From Flavobacteriales bacterium UBA7519 (GTDB taxonomy: Bacteria > Bacteroidota > Bacteroidia > Flavobacteriales > Weeksellaceae): a stretch of DNA of 9,049 nucleotides. Of the stretch, positions 1-7,831 are shown piece by piece (within the stretch, counting starts at the first letter, position 1; each line of letters starts with the position of its first letter). A program made the position numbers and the translations under genes. The DNA is taken from positions 1 to 9,049 of the forward strand of contig DLND01000017.1 of NCBI GenBank assembly GCA_002476905.1, read 5' to 3'. The notes beneath the pieces are model-generated. The model saw only the letters and a list, made by a program, of their open reading frames with translations. It had not been told where the DNA came from and made no database searches.

Positions 1-1145
1 TTAAATTTGATAAGTGGATAACCATCTGTAAAAGCCCCTATTGCATTAATCTCGAAATTTTGCCCATCTGTATGAAAAACACCTCTTTTATCTATAGAAC
101 CATCTGTAGCAGGAAAAAGATTTACTAGATTTTTAGTACTTCTAATTCCGCCCCAACCACTATTGATGCCAAAATCAGCGGCTGTCATAGAACCTCCCGT
201 GGAAGCATGAATAATAAACGTTGTTCCACCATAAGTCCTAGTATGTGTGCCATCAAAATTAACAGAGAAAATAACTTCGTTATTTTCCAAATTGTTATCT
301 GCTAAGAAAAGCTCATTATAATTACTTTTAAGAGAATAGCCTGAATTAATTACTTTTTCAGCATAAAGCAATGCATCATTATATCTATTTTCTCCGGTGT
401 AAACTTCTGCATTTAAATATAATTTTGCTAATAACATGTAAACAGCACCCTTGTCCGCTCTACCGTATTCATTAGTTCTGGGATCTTTTAAGAGTCCTTC
501 AAGGTCTTTTAGCTCAGACTCTACATACTTGAAAAGTTCTTTACGCTCAATTCTTGGAGGAGCCGTTACACCTACATCATTTTTTTCAGTTACGAAAGGG
601 CCGTTACCAAACAGATCAATAGCATGCGAATAACTTAAAGCTCTCATAAAACGAGCTTCATTTCTAAATAACCTAGCCTCATCAGCGTCTATTCCTGTGA
701 TATTTCTAGAGGATAATTTATCATCTTGAGTTTCTCTAATGAATTCATTAGCCATAGCAATCTGATAATAGATCCTATAATAAAGAGCTGTTACGTATTG
801 ATTATTGGCAGCCCAATTCATATTATGAATATCTGGAAGCCCCGAATCCGACCAAGCAATAATTGCTTCATCAGTTGGTAGCTCTTGCAATTGGAATAAT
901 TGTCTCAAATAATTCGAAGTTCCTCCGTCAATACCTCCGATGTCAGCATTACCATCACCACCTTCTTGCCCACTCATCGCAAGACCAGCATAGATTTTCC
1001 CTAAAACACCTTTATAATTACTAAAATTAGAATATACAGATGCTGAAGTAACTTCTGTCTCCGGCATACGATCTAAATCTTTCTCACAAGAGGCAAGAAA
1101 TAATGATGCTGTTATACTTATTATTAATATATTTTTAAATTTCAT
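1..1145 (-). CDS. SusD/RagB-family outer-membrane lipoprotein, 3' end cut off by the window edge
   Basis: This is the surface-exposed glycan- or nutrient-binding lipoprotein that caps a SusC transporter. The frame is open from the ATG at 1145 to the window edge (381 complete codons, no stop); family members are usually about 480-550 residues, so roughly the last quarter is missing. The N-terminus is a lipoprotein signal: a hydrophobic stretch (residues 5-18) ending in the lipobox L17-A-S-C20, with Cys20 as the expected lipidated residue. Further along come a segment reading LQELPTDEAIIAW, then RNEARFMRALSYSHAIDLFGNGPFV, a typical SusD helical (TPR-like) motif, and later KGAVYMLLAKLYLNAEVY. 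The start lies 12 bases after the susC stop, in an A-rich leader without Shine-Dalgarno, so the two are almost certainly co-transcribed. The family is clear. The substrate is not; genes further downstream, outside the window, would be the best clue. Confidence 0.93.
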   Translation of the reverse strand, partial: MKFKNILIISITASLFLASCEKDLDRMPETEVTSASVYSNFSNYKGVLGKIYAGLAMSGQEGGDGNADIGGIDGGTSNYLRQLFQLQELPTDEAIIAWSDSGLPDIHNMNWAANNQYVTALYYRIYYQIAMANEFIRETQDDKLSSRNITGIDADEARLFRNEARFMRALSYSHAIDLFGNGPFVTEKNDVGVTAPPRIERKELFKYVESELKDLEGLLKDPRTNEYGRADKGAVYMLLAKLYLNAEVYTGENRYNDALLYAEKVINSGYSLKSNYNELFLADNNLENNEVIFSVNFDGTHTRTYGGTTFIIHASTGGSMTAADFGINSGWGGIRSTKNLVNLFPATDGSIDKRGVFHTDGQNFEINAIGAFTDGYPLIKF

Positions 1146-1157
1146 GATTTTTTTTAA

Positions 1158-3878
1158 TTAAAATTGAAAGTTTAACCCGATAGAATACACTCTTGGTCTT
1201 TGATAAAGGTTATTATCAATACCATTAAATACTTCTGGATCCAATCCACTGTAATTAGTGATTAAGAATGCGTTTTGAACAGAACCAAAAACTCTTAATT
1301 TAGAATTTTCATTAATAAAGCTTGGAAAATTATATCCTATATTGATATTATCCATTCTTAAGAATGACCCATTTTCGACATAATAGTCACTGAAATATTG
1401 AGGAGTATCAAACTGAGTATCCAGATAACTCGTATGTATGTTCTGTAAGTAGTTGTTTGCTTTTATTCCTGATAGGTTACCAAATTGGGAAGCTTGGTTA
1501 TTATAAACATAATTACCAAAACTCGCTCTCATTGTAAATCCTAAATCCCAATTTTTATATGTAAATCTAGATGAAAAACCCAGTAATAGTTCTGGTGCAG
1601 GAGATTTATATTGATACAGATCCCCACTATTAATAATCCCATCCCCGTTACGGTCCACATAGACACCTTCAATTGGTTTACCTTGCTGATTATAAACCTG
1701 TTGATAAACATAGAAAGCATTAGGTTGATATCCTTCTGCATGAACTTGGATCGTACTTCCCGTACCTCCAGAGATTCCACCTGTTAAAACAGAAGTTGAT
1801 GCAAGGTTGGTAATTTCAGATTTATAATGAGTGGCATTCAAATTAAACTCCCATGAGAAGTTTTCATTTTTGATCGCTTCAACTCCCATATTGAATTCGA
1901 TACCTCTGTTTCTCATATCTCCAACATTGGTCAACAACAAGTTTGTTAAATTAGCTCCAGCAGGGGCATTCACTACACTCAACAAATCTTTTGTTTCTTT
2001 TTCATAAACCTCAATACTACCATTAATTCTATTATTTAAGAATCCAAAATCAAGTCCCAAGTTCTTAGTAGTAGTAGTTTCCCATTTGATATTTTTATCA
2101 TAACCCTGTCCTCGTAAAGTATTATAAAAAACATCTCCAATTTGATACTGGGCACCACTGTTAGATTGTACATATCTGGCTAAATAAGGGTAATCATTGT
2201 TACTAATATCCTGTTGACCAGTTTGTCCCCAACCAACTCTCAATTTTAAAGTAGAGAATACATTGGTATTTTTAATAAAGTTTTCCTGATCTATTCTCCA
2301 TGCTAATGCCACAGATGGGAAATATCCTACTCTATTATCTTCACTAAATCTTGAAGAAGCATCTCTTCTTACCGAAGCTGTTAAAAGGTACTTTTTATCA
2401 AAAGTATAGTTCAATCTGGCAAAGTAAGAAATCAATGTATTTTGGGTAAAGAAGTCGTTTCCTGTTTGTGGATTCATTGTTCCATTACCATAACTTGTTG
2501 GTGCAAAAGGTTCGCTTCGTTGCCAATCTTGATAAGAGTACCCCGCAGTAATATCCACTAATGAATTGATTGCTGATATATCTTTGGTATAATTTAAATA
2601 AAACTCTAATAACTTGTTTTTTTTCTCCTGAGTATATCTTCTGTAAGAGCCTTTTCTATAGTACTCTGTTGCTGCTGTTGGTAAAACCGTAGTATTCCCG
2701 TTAGAATCAGAATAATCGTAGCCCAAATTAAGATTTGCTCTTAACTCAGGCAGGAAATGCATTTTATAATCAAACTGGATATTACCCAAAACTCGGCTAA
2801 CATACGAAAGATCATAGCGCTGATTAAGCATAGATAAAGGGTTTTTTGTTCCATTCGTATTTGGTGTACCGGTAGAATCCAACCATTCAAAATATCCACC
2901 ATAGTTCTCAAAACCCGGTGCAAAAACAGATTGTGTTGGATCAAACACTACAGCAGCACCTACAGCTCCATCATCCTTGAAACGGTTTTCAACATATGTA
3001 CCTTTCAAATTGAAATTAATATCCAAGTGATTATCAAAAAATTTAGGATTCAAATTTAATGAAGCAGTTGACCTTTCAATATTATTAGTTTTAATAATAC
3101 CATCTTGATTAAGATAACCTAAGGATAATCTATATGGCAACCCTTTCACTCCTCCAGATAGAGAAAGTGTGTTATCGAACCCAACCGCAGTTTGGTAGAT
3201 TTCTTTTTGCCAATTAGTATTAGATTTTCCTAAAAGAAGTTTGTAATTATTAGCAGCCTTAGAATTGACTACATCCCTGAACTGATCAGCCGATAACATC
3301 TCCACAGTCCCCATCTTATCATAAACAGAAGTAGTGGTGGTATAAGTCGCTTTTAATTTACCCGTTTTCCCTCTTTTCGTAGTGATAATAATAACTCCAT
3401 TAGATGCTCTTGACCCATAGATAGCAGTAGCAGAAGCATCCTTCAAGATATTAAACGACTCAATATCATTGGGGTTTATCAATGCCAATGGATTAGAAGC
3501 TTCACTAATACCATTATTATCCAAAGGCACACCATCAATAACGATCAATGGATCATTACTAGCATTAAGGGAAGCTCCTCCTCTAATTCTAATAGTTGAA
3601 CCAGCACCAGGCGCTCCACTGTTTGTAGTAATTTGTATACCCGAAGCTTTCCCTTGTATCAGTTGTTCTGGCGAATTAACACTCCCTTCGTTAAAGTCCT
3701 TTGCTGAAATAGCAGTAATAGAACCAGTAAGGTCTGTTTTTTTCTTAGCACCATAACCAATCAGCACAACCTGTTCGATTGCAGTTTCCTTCTTCACCGA
3801 ATCATTTTGTTGTGCATGTAGCATTGATCCGAGCAATAGAAAAGCTGGAGCAATTTTTAATACATTATAGTTTCTCAC
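1158..3878 (-). CDS. SusC/RagA-family TonB-linked outer-membrane transporter
   Basis: This is a 906-residue TonB-dependent beta-barrel that imports a large substrate, usually a glycan or peptide, across the outer membrane with its SusD partner. Residues 1-22 form a signal peptide ending LHAQ. The plug domain follows almost at once (about 33-172), with EQVVLIGYG near residue 35, LIQGKASGIQI at 73-83, the SusC signature SNDPLIVIDGVPLDN at 107-121, and ILKDASATAIYGSRASNGVIIITTKRG at 144-170. The remainder is barrel, ending in the aromatic NFQF expected of an outer-membrane insertion signal. The protein lacks the N-terminal carboxypeptidase-regulatory-like domain that many SusC proteins carry before the plug, which accounts for its compact size. 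The start is a GTG: no in-frame ATG lies between it and the upstream stop at 3912-3914, and the first internal Met (19) would destroy the signal peptide. It is the first gene of the pair; substrate unknown. Confidence 0.95.
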   Translation of the reverse strand: MRNYNVLKIAPAFLLLGSMLHAQQNDSVKKETAIEQVVLIGYGAKKKTDLTGSITAISAKDFNEGSVNSPEQLIQGKASGIQITTNSGAPGAGSTIRIRGGASLNASNDPLIVIDGVPLDNNGISEASNPLALINPNDIESFNILKDASATAIYGSRASNGVIIITTKRGKTGKLKATYTTTTSVYDKMGTVEMLSADQFRDVVNSKAANNYKLLLGKSNTNWQKEIYQTAVGFDNTLSLSGGVKGLPYRLSLGYLNQDGIIKTNNIERSTASLNLNPKFFDNHLDINFNLKGTYVENRFKDDGAVGAAVVFDPTQSVFAPGFENYGGYFEWLDSTGTPNTNGTKNPLSMLNQRYDLSYVSRVLGNIQFDYKMHFLPELRANLNLGYDYSDSNGNTTVLPTAATEYYRKGSYRRYTQEKKNKLLEFYLNYTKDISAINSLVDITAGYSYQDWQRSEPFAPTSYGNGTMNPQTGNDFFTQNTLISYFARLNYTFDKKYLLTASVRRDASSRFSEDNRVGYFPSVALAWRIDQENFIKNTNVFSTLKLRVGWGQTGQQDISNNDYPYLARYVQSNSGAQYQIGDVFYNTLRGQGYDKNIKWETTTTKNLGLDFGFLNNRINGSIEVYEKETKDLLSVVNAPAGANLTNLLLTNVGDMRNRGIEFNMGVEAIKNENFSWEFNLNATHYKSEITNLASTSVLTGGISGGTGSTIQVHAEGYQPNAFYVYQQVYNQQGKPIEGVYVDRNGDGIINSGDLYQYKSPAPELLLGFSSRFTYKNWDLGFTMRASFGNYVYNNQASQFGNLSGIKANNYLQNIHTSYLDTQFDTPQYFSDYYVENGSFLRMDNINIGYNFPSFINENSKLRVFGSVQNAFLITNYSGLDPEVFNGIDNNLYQRPRVYSIGLNFQF

Positions 3879-4149
3879 AAAAAATAAATTTTTAAGGTTT
3901 ATATTATTTTCTTATTTGTCTCTAAATTACACTTAATCTAGTTTTGCAATTTATAAAAAAAACAACATTGTGTTAAAATATTTTTAAAATTAGGGAATTT
4001 AGTACACCATTCTAACTAAAAAAACACTATAACTAAATTTAAACCTCTAAAAATCAAATATTTAAAGCAATGTTAATTTTTTTAACAAATAATAATATTT
4101 AGTAATTTTTTCGGTTTTTAAGCTTGTTTTTCTTCTTCTAAATTAACCA

Positions 4150-4169
4150 ATATTAATCCTATATTAATC
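4150..4169. repeat. Short direct repeat ATATTAATC, two copies, 11-base period
   Basis: ATATTAATC occurs at 4150-4158 and again at 4161-4169, separated by two bases, so the copies start 11 bases apart, about one helical turn. Two same-face direct half-sites are a common operator layout, and the position (about 270-290 bases upstream of susC, 400 upstream of metG) fits either gene. In a spacer of about 80% A+T such a repeat could also arise by chance. Confidence 0.3.
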
Positions 4170-4515
4170 AAAAATGAAATAAATTATAATTTTTGAAATT
4201 TTTCCAATTGCTAAAAACCTCAATAAACTCGTGACTTTAACAAAACTTAAAAAATTAACACAAATGGAGTTTTAAATTAAATTAATCAACTAAAAACCAT
4301 TAAAACATTAAATTAAAACAAATCTTTCACAAAAGAACAATGGAAGAAAAAAGAATCTAAAACGCATCAACAAAAACAAGAAAAATTATCATTTCCAATA
4401 ATTTGATTTAGCAATTACAATTATAAACTTACTATGAGTTAAATGCTCTTTTTATAATCTCATTAAACTAAAAACTTAATTTTTCTTGATCCATTTTAAT
4501 ATTGTTTTTACTTAT

Positions 4516-4545
4516 CTGATTTTAAAAATGAAAATCGTAATTTTG
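4516..4545 (+). promoter_or_regulatory. Predicted metG promoter (Bacteroidota type)
   Basis: TAATTTTG at 4538-4545 is an exact match to the Bacteroidota -7 core TAnnTTTG. The -33 position, 19 bases upstream, reads CTG (4516-4518) rather than the preferred TTG, so that half is weak. Transcription would start near 4550, giving a leader of roughly 20 bases that ends in an A-rich stretch directly before the ATG at 4569, as expected for this phylum. Confidence 0.55.
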
Positions 4546-4568
4546 CATCTCAAATTTTTAATTAAAAA

Positions 4569-6602
4569 ATGTCAAACAAAAAAATGATTACCGCCGCTTT
4601 GCCTTATGCAAACGGACCGGTTCATATAGGACATTTGGCGGGTGTTTATATTCCTGCGGATGTTTATGCTAGATTTCAAAGAAGATCAGGAAAAGATGTG
4701 GCGTTTATCTGCGGAAGCGATGAGCACGGGATTCCTATTACGATAAGAGCTAAAAAAGAAGGCGTTACTCCGCAAGATATTGTTGATAAATACCACGAAA
4801 TCATCAAAAAATCATTCTCAGATTTGGGGATTTCTTTTGATGAGTATTCTAGAACAACATCAGCGAATCACCGTGAAACAAGTCAGGATTTCTTCAAAGT
4901 TCTTTATGAAAAAGGGAAATTCACGGAAGAAATGTCTGAGCAGTATTTTGACGAACAAGCCAACGAATTTTTAGCAGACCGATACATCGTGGGAACTTGC
5001 CCAAATTGCGGTAACGAAAATGCTTACGGTGACCAATGTGAAAAATGTGGTTCTACCCTTTCTCCATCGGAGCTAATCAATCCAAAATCGATGTTGAGCG
5101 GTAATGTTCCGATTTTAAAAGAAACAAAAAACTGGTATTTACCATTAAATGAGTATGAAGATTTCTTAAACGAATGGATTATCGAAGGTCATAAAGACGA
5201 CTGGAAACCGAACGTTTATGGACAGGTAAAATCTTGGCTGAATGATGGTTTGAAGCCTCGTGCAATGACAAGAGATTTGAATTGGGGCGTTCCGGTTCCT
5301 CTTCCTGGTGCAGAAGGAAAAGTGCTTTACGTTTGGTTTGATGCGCCGATTGGTTATATTTCTTTCACGAAAGAATGGGCTGCGAAAAACGGAAAAGATT
5401 GGAAAGATTATTGGCAAAGTGAAGGAAGTGATTTAGTTCATTTCATTGGAAAGGATAATATCGTTTTTCACTGTATTATTTTCCCAAGTATGATGAAAGC
5501 GCACGGTGACTACATTATGCCGAAAAATGTTCCTGCTTTCGAATTCCTTAATCTTGAAAATGAAAAAATCTCAACTTCAAGAAACTGGGCAGTTTGGGCA
5601 CACGAATATGTTGAGGATTTCCCGGGTCAGCAGGATGTTTTGAGATACGCATTGCTTTCATCTGCTCCGGAAACTAAGGATAATAACTTTACTTGGAAAG
5701 ATTTTCAGACCAAAAACAATTCTGAATTGGTTGGGATTTTTGGAAATTTCATCAACAGAGTGGCGGTTTTGATTCACAAATATTACAATGGAATTGTTCC
5801 AGAAGGAAACCATAACGCTGAAGAATTAAACGAAATCAAAAAAGCGGCAAAAGAAATCGGAACTTTCTTGGATAACTTCGAATTCAGAAATGCGTTGTCA
5901 GCATTGATGAATTTGGCAAGATTCGGGAATCAATATCTACAGACAGAAGAACCTTGGAAAACTATTAAAGATAATCCTGAAAAAGCGGCGAATTCTCTAT
6001 TCATTGGAGCGCAAATTGCTGTGGCTTTGGCTCAGTTGTCAGAACCGTTTATGCCTTTCAGTTCAGAAAAATTATTGAATATGTTCAATGTTCAGAAAAC
6101 TGACTGGAACGATGTTGAAACCAAAAACATCCTGATTGAAAGCGGACATCAAATCAACGAAGCGTCTCTTCTTTTCTCAAAAATTGAAGATGATGTGATT
6201 GAGGCTCAAATTCAAAAATTAGAAAACACCAAACAAAATAACAAGAAAACAAATCCTAACGCCAATCCTATGAAAGACGAAATCACCTTTGATGATTTTT
6301 CTAAAATCGACCTGAGAACTGCGACTATTCTTGAAGCTGAAAAAGTAGAGAAAGCAGACAAATTATTGAAGTTCAAAGTGGATACAGGTGTTGATATCAG
6401 AACGGTTGTTTCAGGCGTTGCAGAAAGCTTTTCTCCGGAAGAATTGATTGGAAAGCAAGTAATGATTCTCTTGAATCTTGCGCCAAGAAAAATCCGCGGA
6501 ATCGAGTCTCAAGGAATGTTTTTATTGACAACAAAACCAGACGGAAAATTATCTTTCGTAACACCTGATGAAACCGTTGAGAATGGGATTGAGATTGGGT
6601 AA
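4569..6602 (+). CDS. metG: Methionyl-tRNA synthetase with C-terminal tRNA-binding domain
   Basis: This cytoplasmic class I aminoacyl-tRNA synthetase charges tRNA-Met with methionine using ATP; 677 residues, full length. The catalytic Rossmann fold begins at the N-terminus with the HIGH motif at residues 19-22 (PYANGPVHIGH). A zinc knuckle in the connecting domain uses C144, C147, C157 and C160 (CxxC-x9-CxxC). The second ATP motif is KISTS at 333-337, a variant of KMSKS that I recognise as usual for this phylum. The anticodon-binding helical domain spans roughly 380-545. A lysine/asparagine-rich linker (about 553-570) leads to a C-terminal EMAPII/Trbp111-like OB-fold (about 574-677: FSKIDLRTATI, VSGVAE, NLAPRKIRGIESQGM), which aids tRNA binding and dimerisation in MetRS. 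The start ATG sits about 20 bases after a predicted promoter. The gene appears monocistronic and ends before a strong terminator. Nothing suggests damage. Confidence 0.98.
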   Translation: MSNKKMITAALPYANGPVHIGHLAGVYIPADVYARFQRRSGKDVAFICGSDEHGIPITIRAKKEGVTPQDIVDKYHEIIKKSFSDLGISFDEYSRTTSANHRETSQDFFKVLYEKGKFTEEMSEQYFDEQANEFLADRYIVGTCPNCGNENAYGDQCEKCGSTLSPSELINPKSMLSGNVPILKETKNWYLPLNEYEDFLNEWIIEGHKDDWKPNVYGQVKSWLNDGLKPRAMTRDLNWGVPVPLPGAEGKVLYVWFDAPIGYISFTKEWAAKNGKDWKDYWQSEGSDLVHFIGKDNIVFHCIIFPSMMKAHGDYIMPKNVPAFEFLNLENEKISTSRNWAVWAHEYVEDFPGQQDVLRYALLSSAPETKDNNFTWKDFQTKNNSELVGIFGNFINRVAVLIHKYYNGIVPEGNHNAEELNEIKKAAKEIGTFLDNFEFRNALSALMNLARFGNQYLQTEEPWKTIKDNPEKAANSLFIGAQIAVALAQLSEPFMPFSSEKLLNMFNVQKTDWNDVETKNILIESGHQINEASLLFSKIEDDVIEAQIQKLENTKQNNKKTNPNANPMKDEITFDDFSKIDLRTATILEAEKVEKADKLLKFKVDTGVDIRTVVSGVAESFSPEELIGKQVMILLNLAPRKIRGIESQGMFLLTTKPDGKLSFVTPDETVENGIEIG

Positions 6603-6620
6603 TATTAAAAATACATAAAC

Positions 6621-6656
6621 AAAAAGAGGCTGTCTCAAAAGGATAGCCTCTTTTTT
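6621..6656. terminator. Bidirectional intrinsic terminator between metG and the methyltransferase gene
   Basis: A 9-base-pair stem (6626-6634 with 6642-6650, one G-T wobble) encloses a 7-base loop at 6635-6641. It is followed by six Ts (6651-6656) for plus-strand transcripts and preceded by five As (6621-6625), which read as a T tract on the minus strand. It should therefore stop both converging transcripts. The methyltransferase stop codon (6655-6657) overlaps the T tract and lies only four bases from the stem. Confidence 0.88.
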
Positions 6657-7359
6657 ATTTCTTAGTCAGTTTCGCCAGATAAGAATCTTCTTCCTGCAGA
6701 ACTTTTTCAATTTTAAAACCATTATTTTCTGCAGCATTTTTCAACGTATTGAAATCGAGATACAGCCATTTTATCGGCTCTTCCGACTCGCCTTTATAAT
6801 GAACAATATAATCTAGTTCGCCATAATAACCATCTGCTGGTATGTAAAAGCCACCGTCCTCATCCTCGTCAAACATATAGAGAATATCGGTGCTATCAAT
6901 CAAGATTTGACCTTTTGAACTCAATAATGAATGAAGTTTTTTAAGATAAATATCAATGACATTCAAACTTTGAAAAATTCCTGTTCCGTTCATCAATAAA
7001 AGAATCGTATCGAAATTACCTTCTGAAAACTGCAACATATTTTCGGCAACAGCATTCTTGATACCTCTCAGTTTACAAACTTCAATCGACTTTGGAGAAA
7101 TATCTAATGCTGTAACTTCAAGATTTCTTTCATTCTGAAGATAAAGTGAATGCGAACCCGCTCCTGCTCCAATATCCAAAACTTTTCCGATCGCCAGTTT
7201 CAAAGCTTTTTGTTCGATTTTATTCATCTCATCAAAACCTCGGAAAAGGTAATCCACAGGAAGTTCATCCAGTTCAGAAATCGAAGTTTCGGTTTGCAAA
7301 TCTTCAGGATTATCGTTGTGATAATAATCCCAGATTGCGCGTCCCATTAAGTCTTTCAT
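6655..7359 (-). CDS. Class I SAM-dependent methyltransferase, substrate unknown
   Basis: This 234-residue protein is a predicted cytoplasmic methyltransferase. The Rossmann SAM-binding core shows motif I VLDIGAGAGSHSLYL at 60-74 (glycines 64, 66 and 68), an acidic end of strand 2 at D86 in ALDISPKSIE that would hold the SAM ribose, and FDTILLLMNGTGI at 116-128 in the strand-4 position. An N-terminal extension (about 1-55) precedes the fold, and the C-terminal part carries an acidic segment (DEDEDGG, 164-170) and several strands that may form the substrate side. Length is normal for a free-standing small methyltransferase. The ATG at 7359 lies just downstream of a good promoter core, leaving a leader of only about 12 bases. 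It is transcribed alone, converging on metG. The substrate cannot be read from the sequence; small molecule, protein or RNA remain possible. Confidence 0.88.
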   Translation of the reverse strand: MKDLMGRAIWDYYHNDNPEDLQTETSISELDELPVDYLFRGFDEMNKIEQKALKLAIGKVLDIGAGAGSHSLYLQNERNLEVTALDISPKSIEVCKLRGIKNAVAENMLQFSEGNFDTILLLMNGTGIFQSLNVIDIYLKKLHSLLSSKGQILIDSTDILYMFDEDEDGGFYIPADGYYGELDYIVHYKGESEEPIKWLYLDFNTLKNAAENNGFKIEKVLQEEDSYLAKLTKK

Positions 7360-7375
7360 AGCGGTAAATCTTTTG

Positions 7376-7383
7376 CAAAGATA
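7376..7383 (-). promoter_or_regulatory. Predicted promoter core of the methyltransferase gene
   Basis: On the minus strand this reads TATCTTTG, an exact match to the Bacteroidota -7 core TAnnTTTG, ending 16 bases before the ATG. No TTG is found at the -33 distance (the best is TTA around 7404-7406), so the assignment rests on the -7 element and its position. The expected transcript leader is about 12 bases. Confidence 0.5.
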
Positions 7384-7407
7384 GAATTTTAGCTTCGTAG
7401 TTTTAAG

Positions 7408-7734
7408 TTAAACACAAAGGCACAAAATATTTTTTTTCGATTAGTTATTAAGGCACAAAAATATTTCCGCTAAAATTTTCACAACTTTAAAAGCTTTTTT
7501 AAAAATTAATAAAACCACATAGTCACATAGATAAAACACAATATTGTCTTTAAAAAAAGATAAAATAGAGCTAAACACTCTACTGTTTTTTCTTAGATTT
7601 TATACAAACAACTATGTGTCTATGTGGTTAAAAAATATTTTAAAAGTAAATTAAAAAAAGCCAATAAACTTGAAAACTTTTGTGCCTTAAAAGAATTATT
7701 GAGTAAAATTAAAACCTTGTGTCTTTGTGTTTAA
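7408..7734. repeat. Nested inverted-repeat element with three concentric arm pairs
   Basis: A gene-free fold-back of about 327 bases centred near 7570. Outer arms: 7408-7425 with 7717-7734, 17 of 18 complementary (core CACAAAGGCACAA). Middle arms: 7448-7460 with 7678-7690, 13 of 13 (TTAAGGCACAAAA). Inner arms: 7513-7530 with 7612-7629, 17 of 18 (CACATAGTCACATAG). A small central stem TAGAG/CTCTA sits at 7566-7570 and 7578-7582. Spacing between arms is nearly the same on both sides (22 versus 26 bases, then 52 versus 48), so the halves look like diverged copies of one unit. There is no open reading frame of note inside and no clear target-site duplication at the ends. It could be a non-autonomous mobile or REP-like element, a recombination or protein-binding site, or a structured RNA. 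It is not a typical terminator, as the arms are long and widely spaced. Confidence 0.85.
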
Positions 7735-7787
7735 TGTATAAGTTTATCACTGCCATTACTTTTTTCTATACTCTTACGGTTCAGATT

Positions 7788-7821
7788 TTGCTAATAATGC
7801 CTAAATTGTATCTCAAATTTG
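7788..7821 (+). promoter_or_regulatory. Possible promoter region of the VWA gene
   Basis: No exact TAnnTTTG lies upstream of the VWA gene. Two weak candidates are CAAATTTG at 7814-7821, with TTG at 7788-7790 (23-base spacing), and TAAATTGT at 7802-7809. The second is followed by ATCTCAAATTT, very like the stretch after the metG -7 core, which makes it attractive by analogy although two bases differ from consensus. Only a tentative placement. Confidence 0.25.
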
Positions 7822-7831
7822 AAATCAATCT

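Larger units (their letters stand above)
3879..4568. other. Long AT-rich divergent spacer between susC and metG
   Basis: This stretch of 690 bases has no convincing coding region on either strand. A hand count over 3901-4560 gives about 19% G+C, well below the flanking genes. It must hold the leader of the susC-susD unit on the minus strand and the metG promoter on the plus strand. Visible elements are the metG promoter core near its right end, a 9-base direct repeat at 4150-4169, and a weak AT-only hairpin with a 6-base stem (4071-4076 with 4082-4087). No TAnnTTTG core was found on the minus strand upstream of susC. I saw no tRNA or riboswitch-like structure. Confidence 0.8.

Noticed and set aside
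3469..3756. 95-codon frame on the plus strand inside susC
   Set aside because: It is antisense to the conserved plug domain and mirrors its composition. No promoter or domain supports it.
3946..3953. Minus-strand TAAATTGC as a susC promoter core
   Set aside because: It deviates from TAnnTTTG in its last two positions and no TTG lies at the -33 distance; the nearest is about 9-10 bases upstream. Too weak to annotate.
4071..4087. Hairpin TGTTAA/TTAACA as a terminator or riboswitch element
   Set aside because: The stem is only six pairs, nearly all A-T, with a T5 loop. In DNA of about 80% A+T this is expected by chance.
4340..4360. Tiny frame ATG-GAA-GAA-AAA-AGA-ATC-TAA in the spacer, possible leader peptide
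   Set aside because: Only six codons, no attenuator hairpin follows it, and it lies some 170 bases upstream of the predicted metG start site.
5565..5579. KISTS in place of KMSKS in MetRS, as a sign of a defective enzyme
   Set aside because: To my knowledge this variant is normal for MetRS in Bacteroidota. The HIGH motif, zinc cysteines and C-terminal domain are all intact.
7408..7734. CRISPR array as an explanation for the CACAAAG/CACATAG repeats
   Set aside because: The repeats are inverted rather than direct, differ between tiers, are few, and the intervening segments are unequal (about 22, 52, 48 and 26 bases). No cas gene is in the window.
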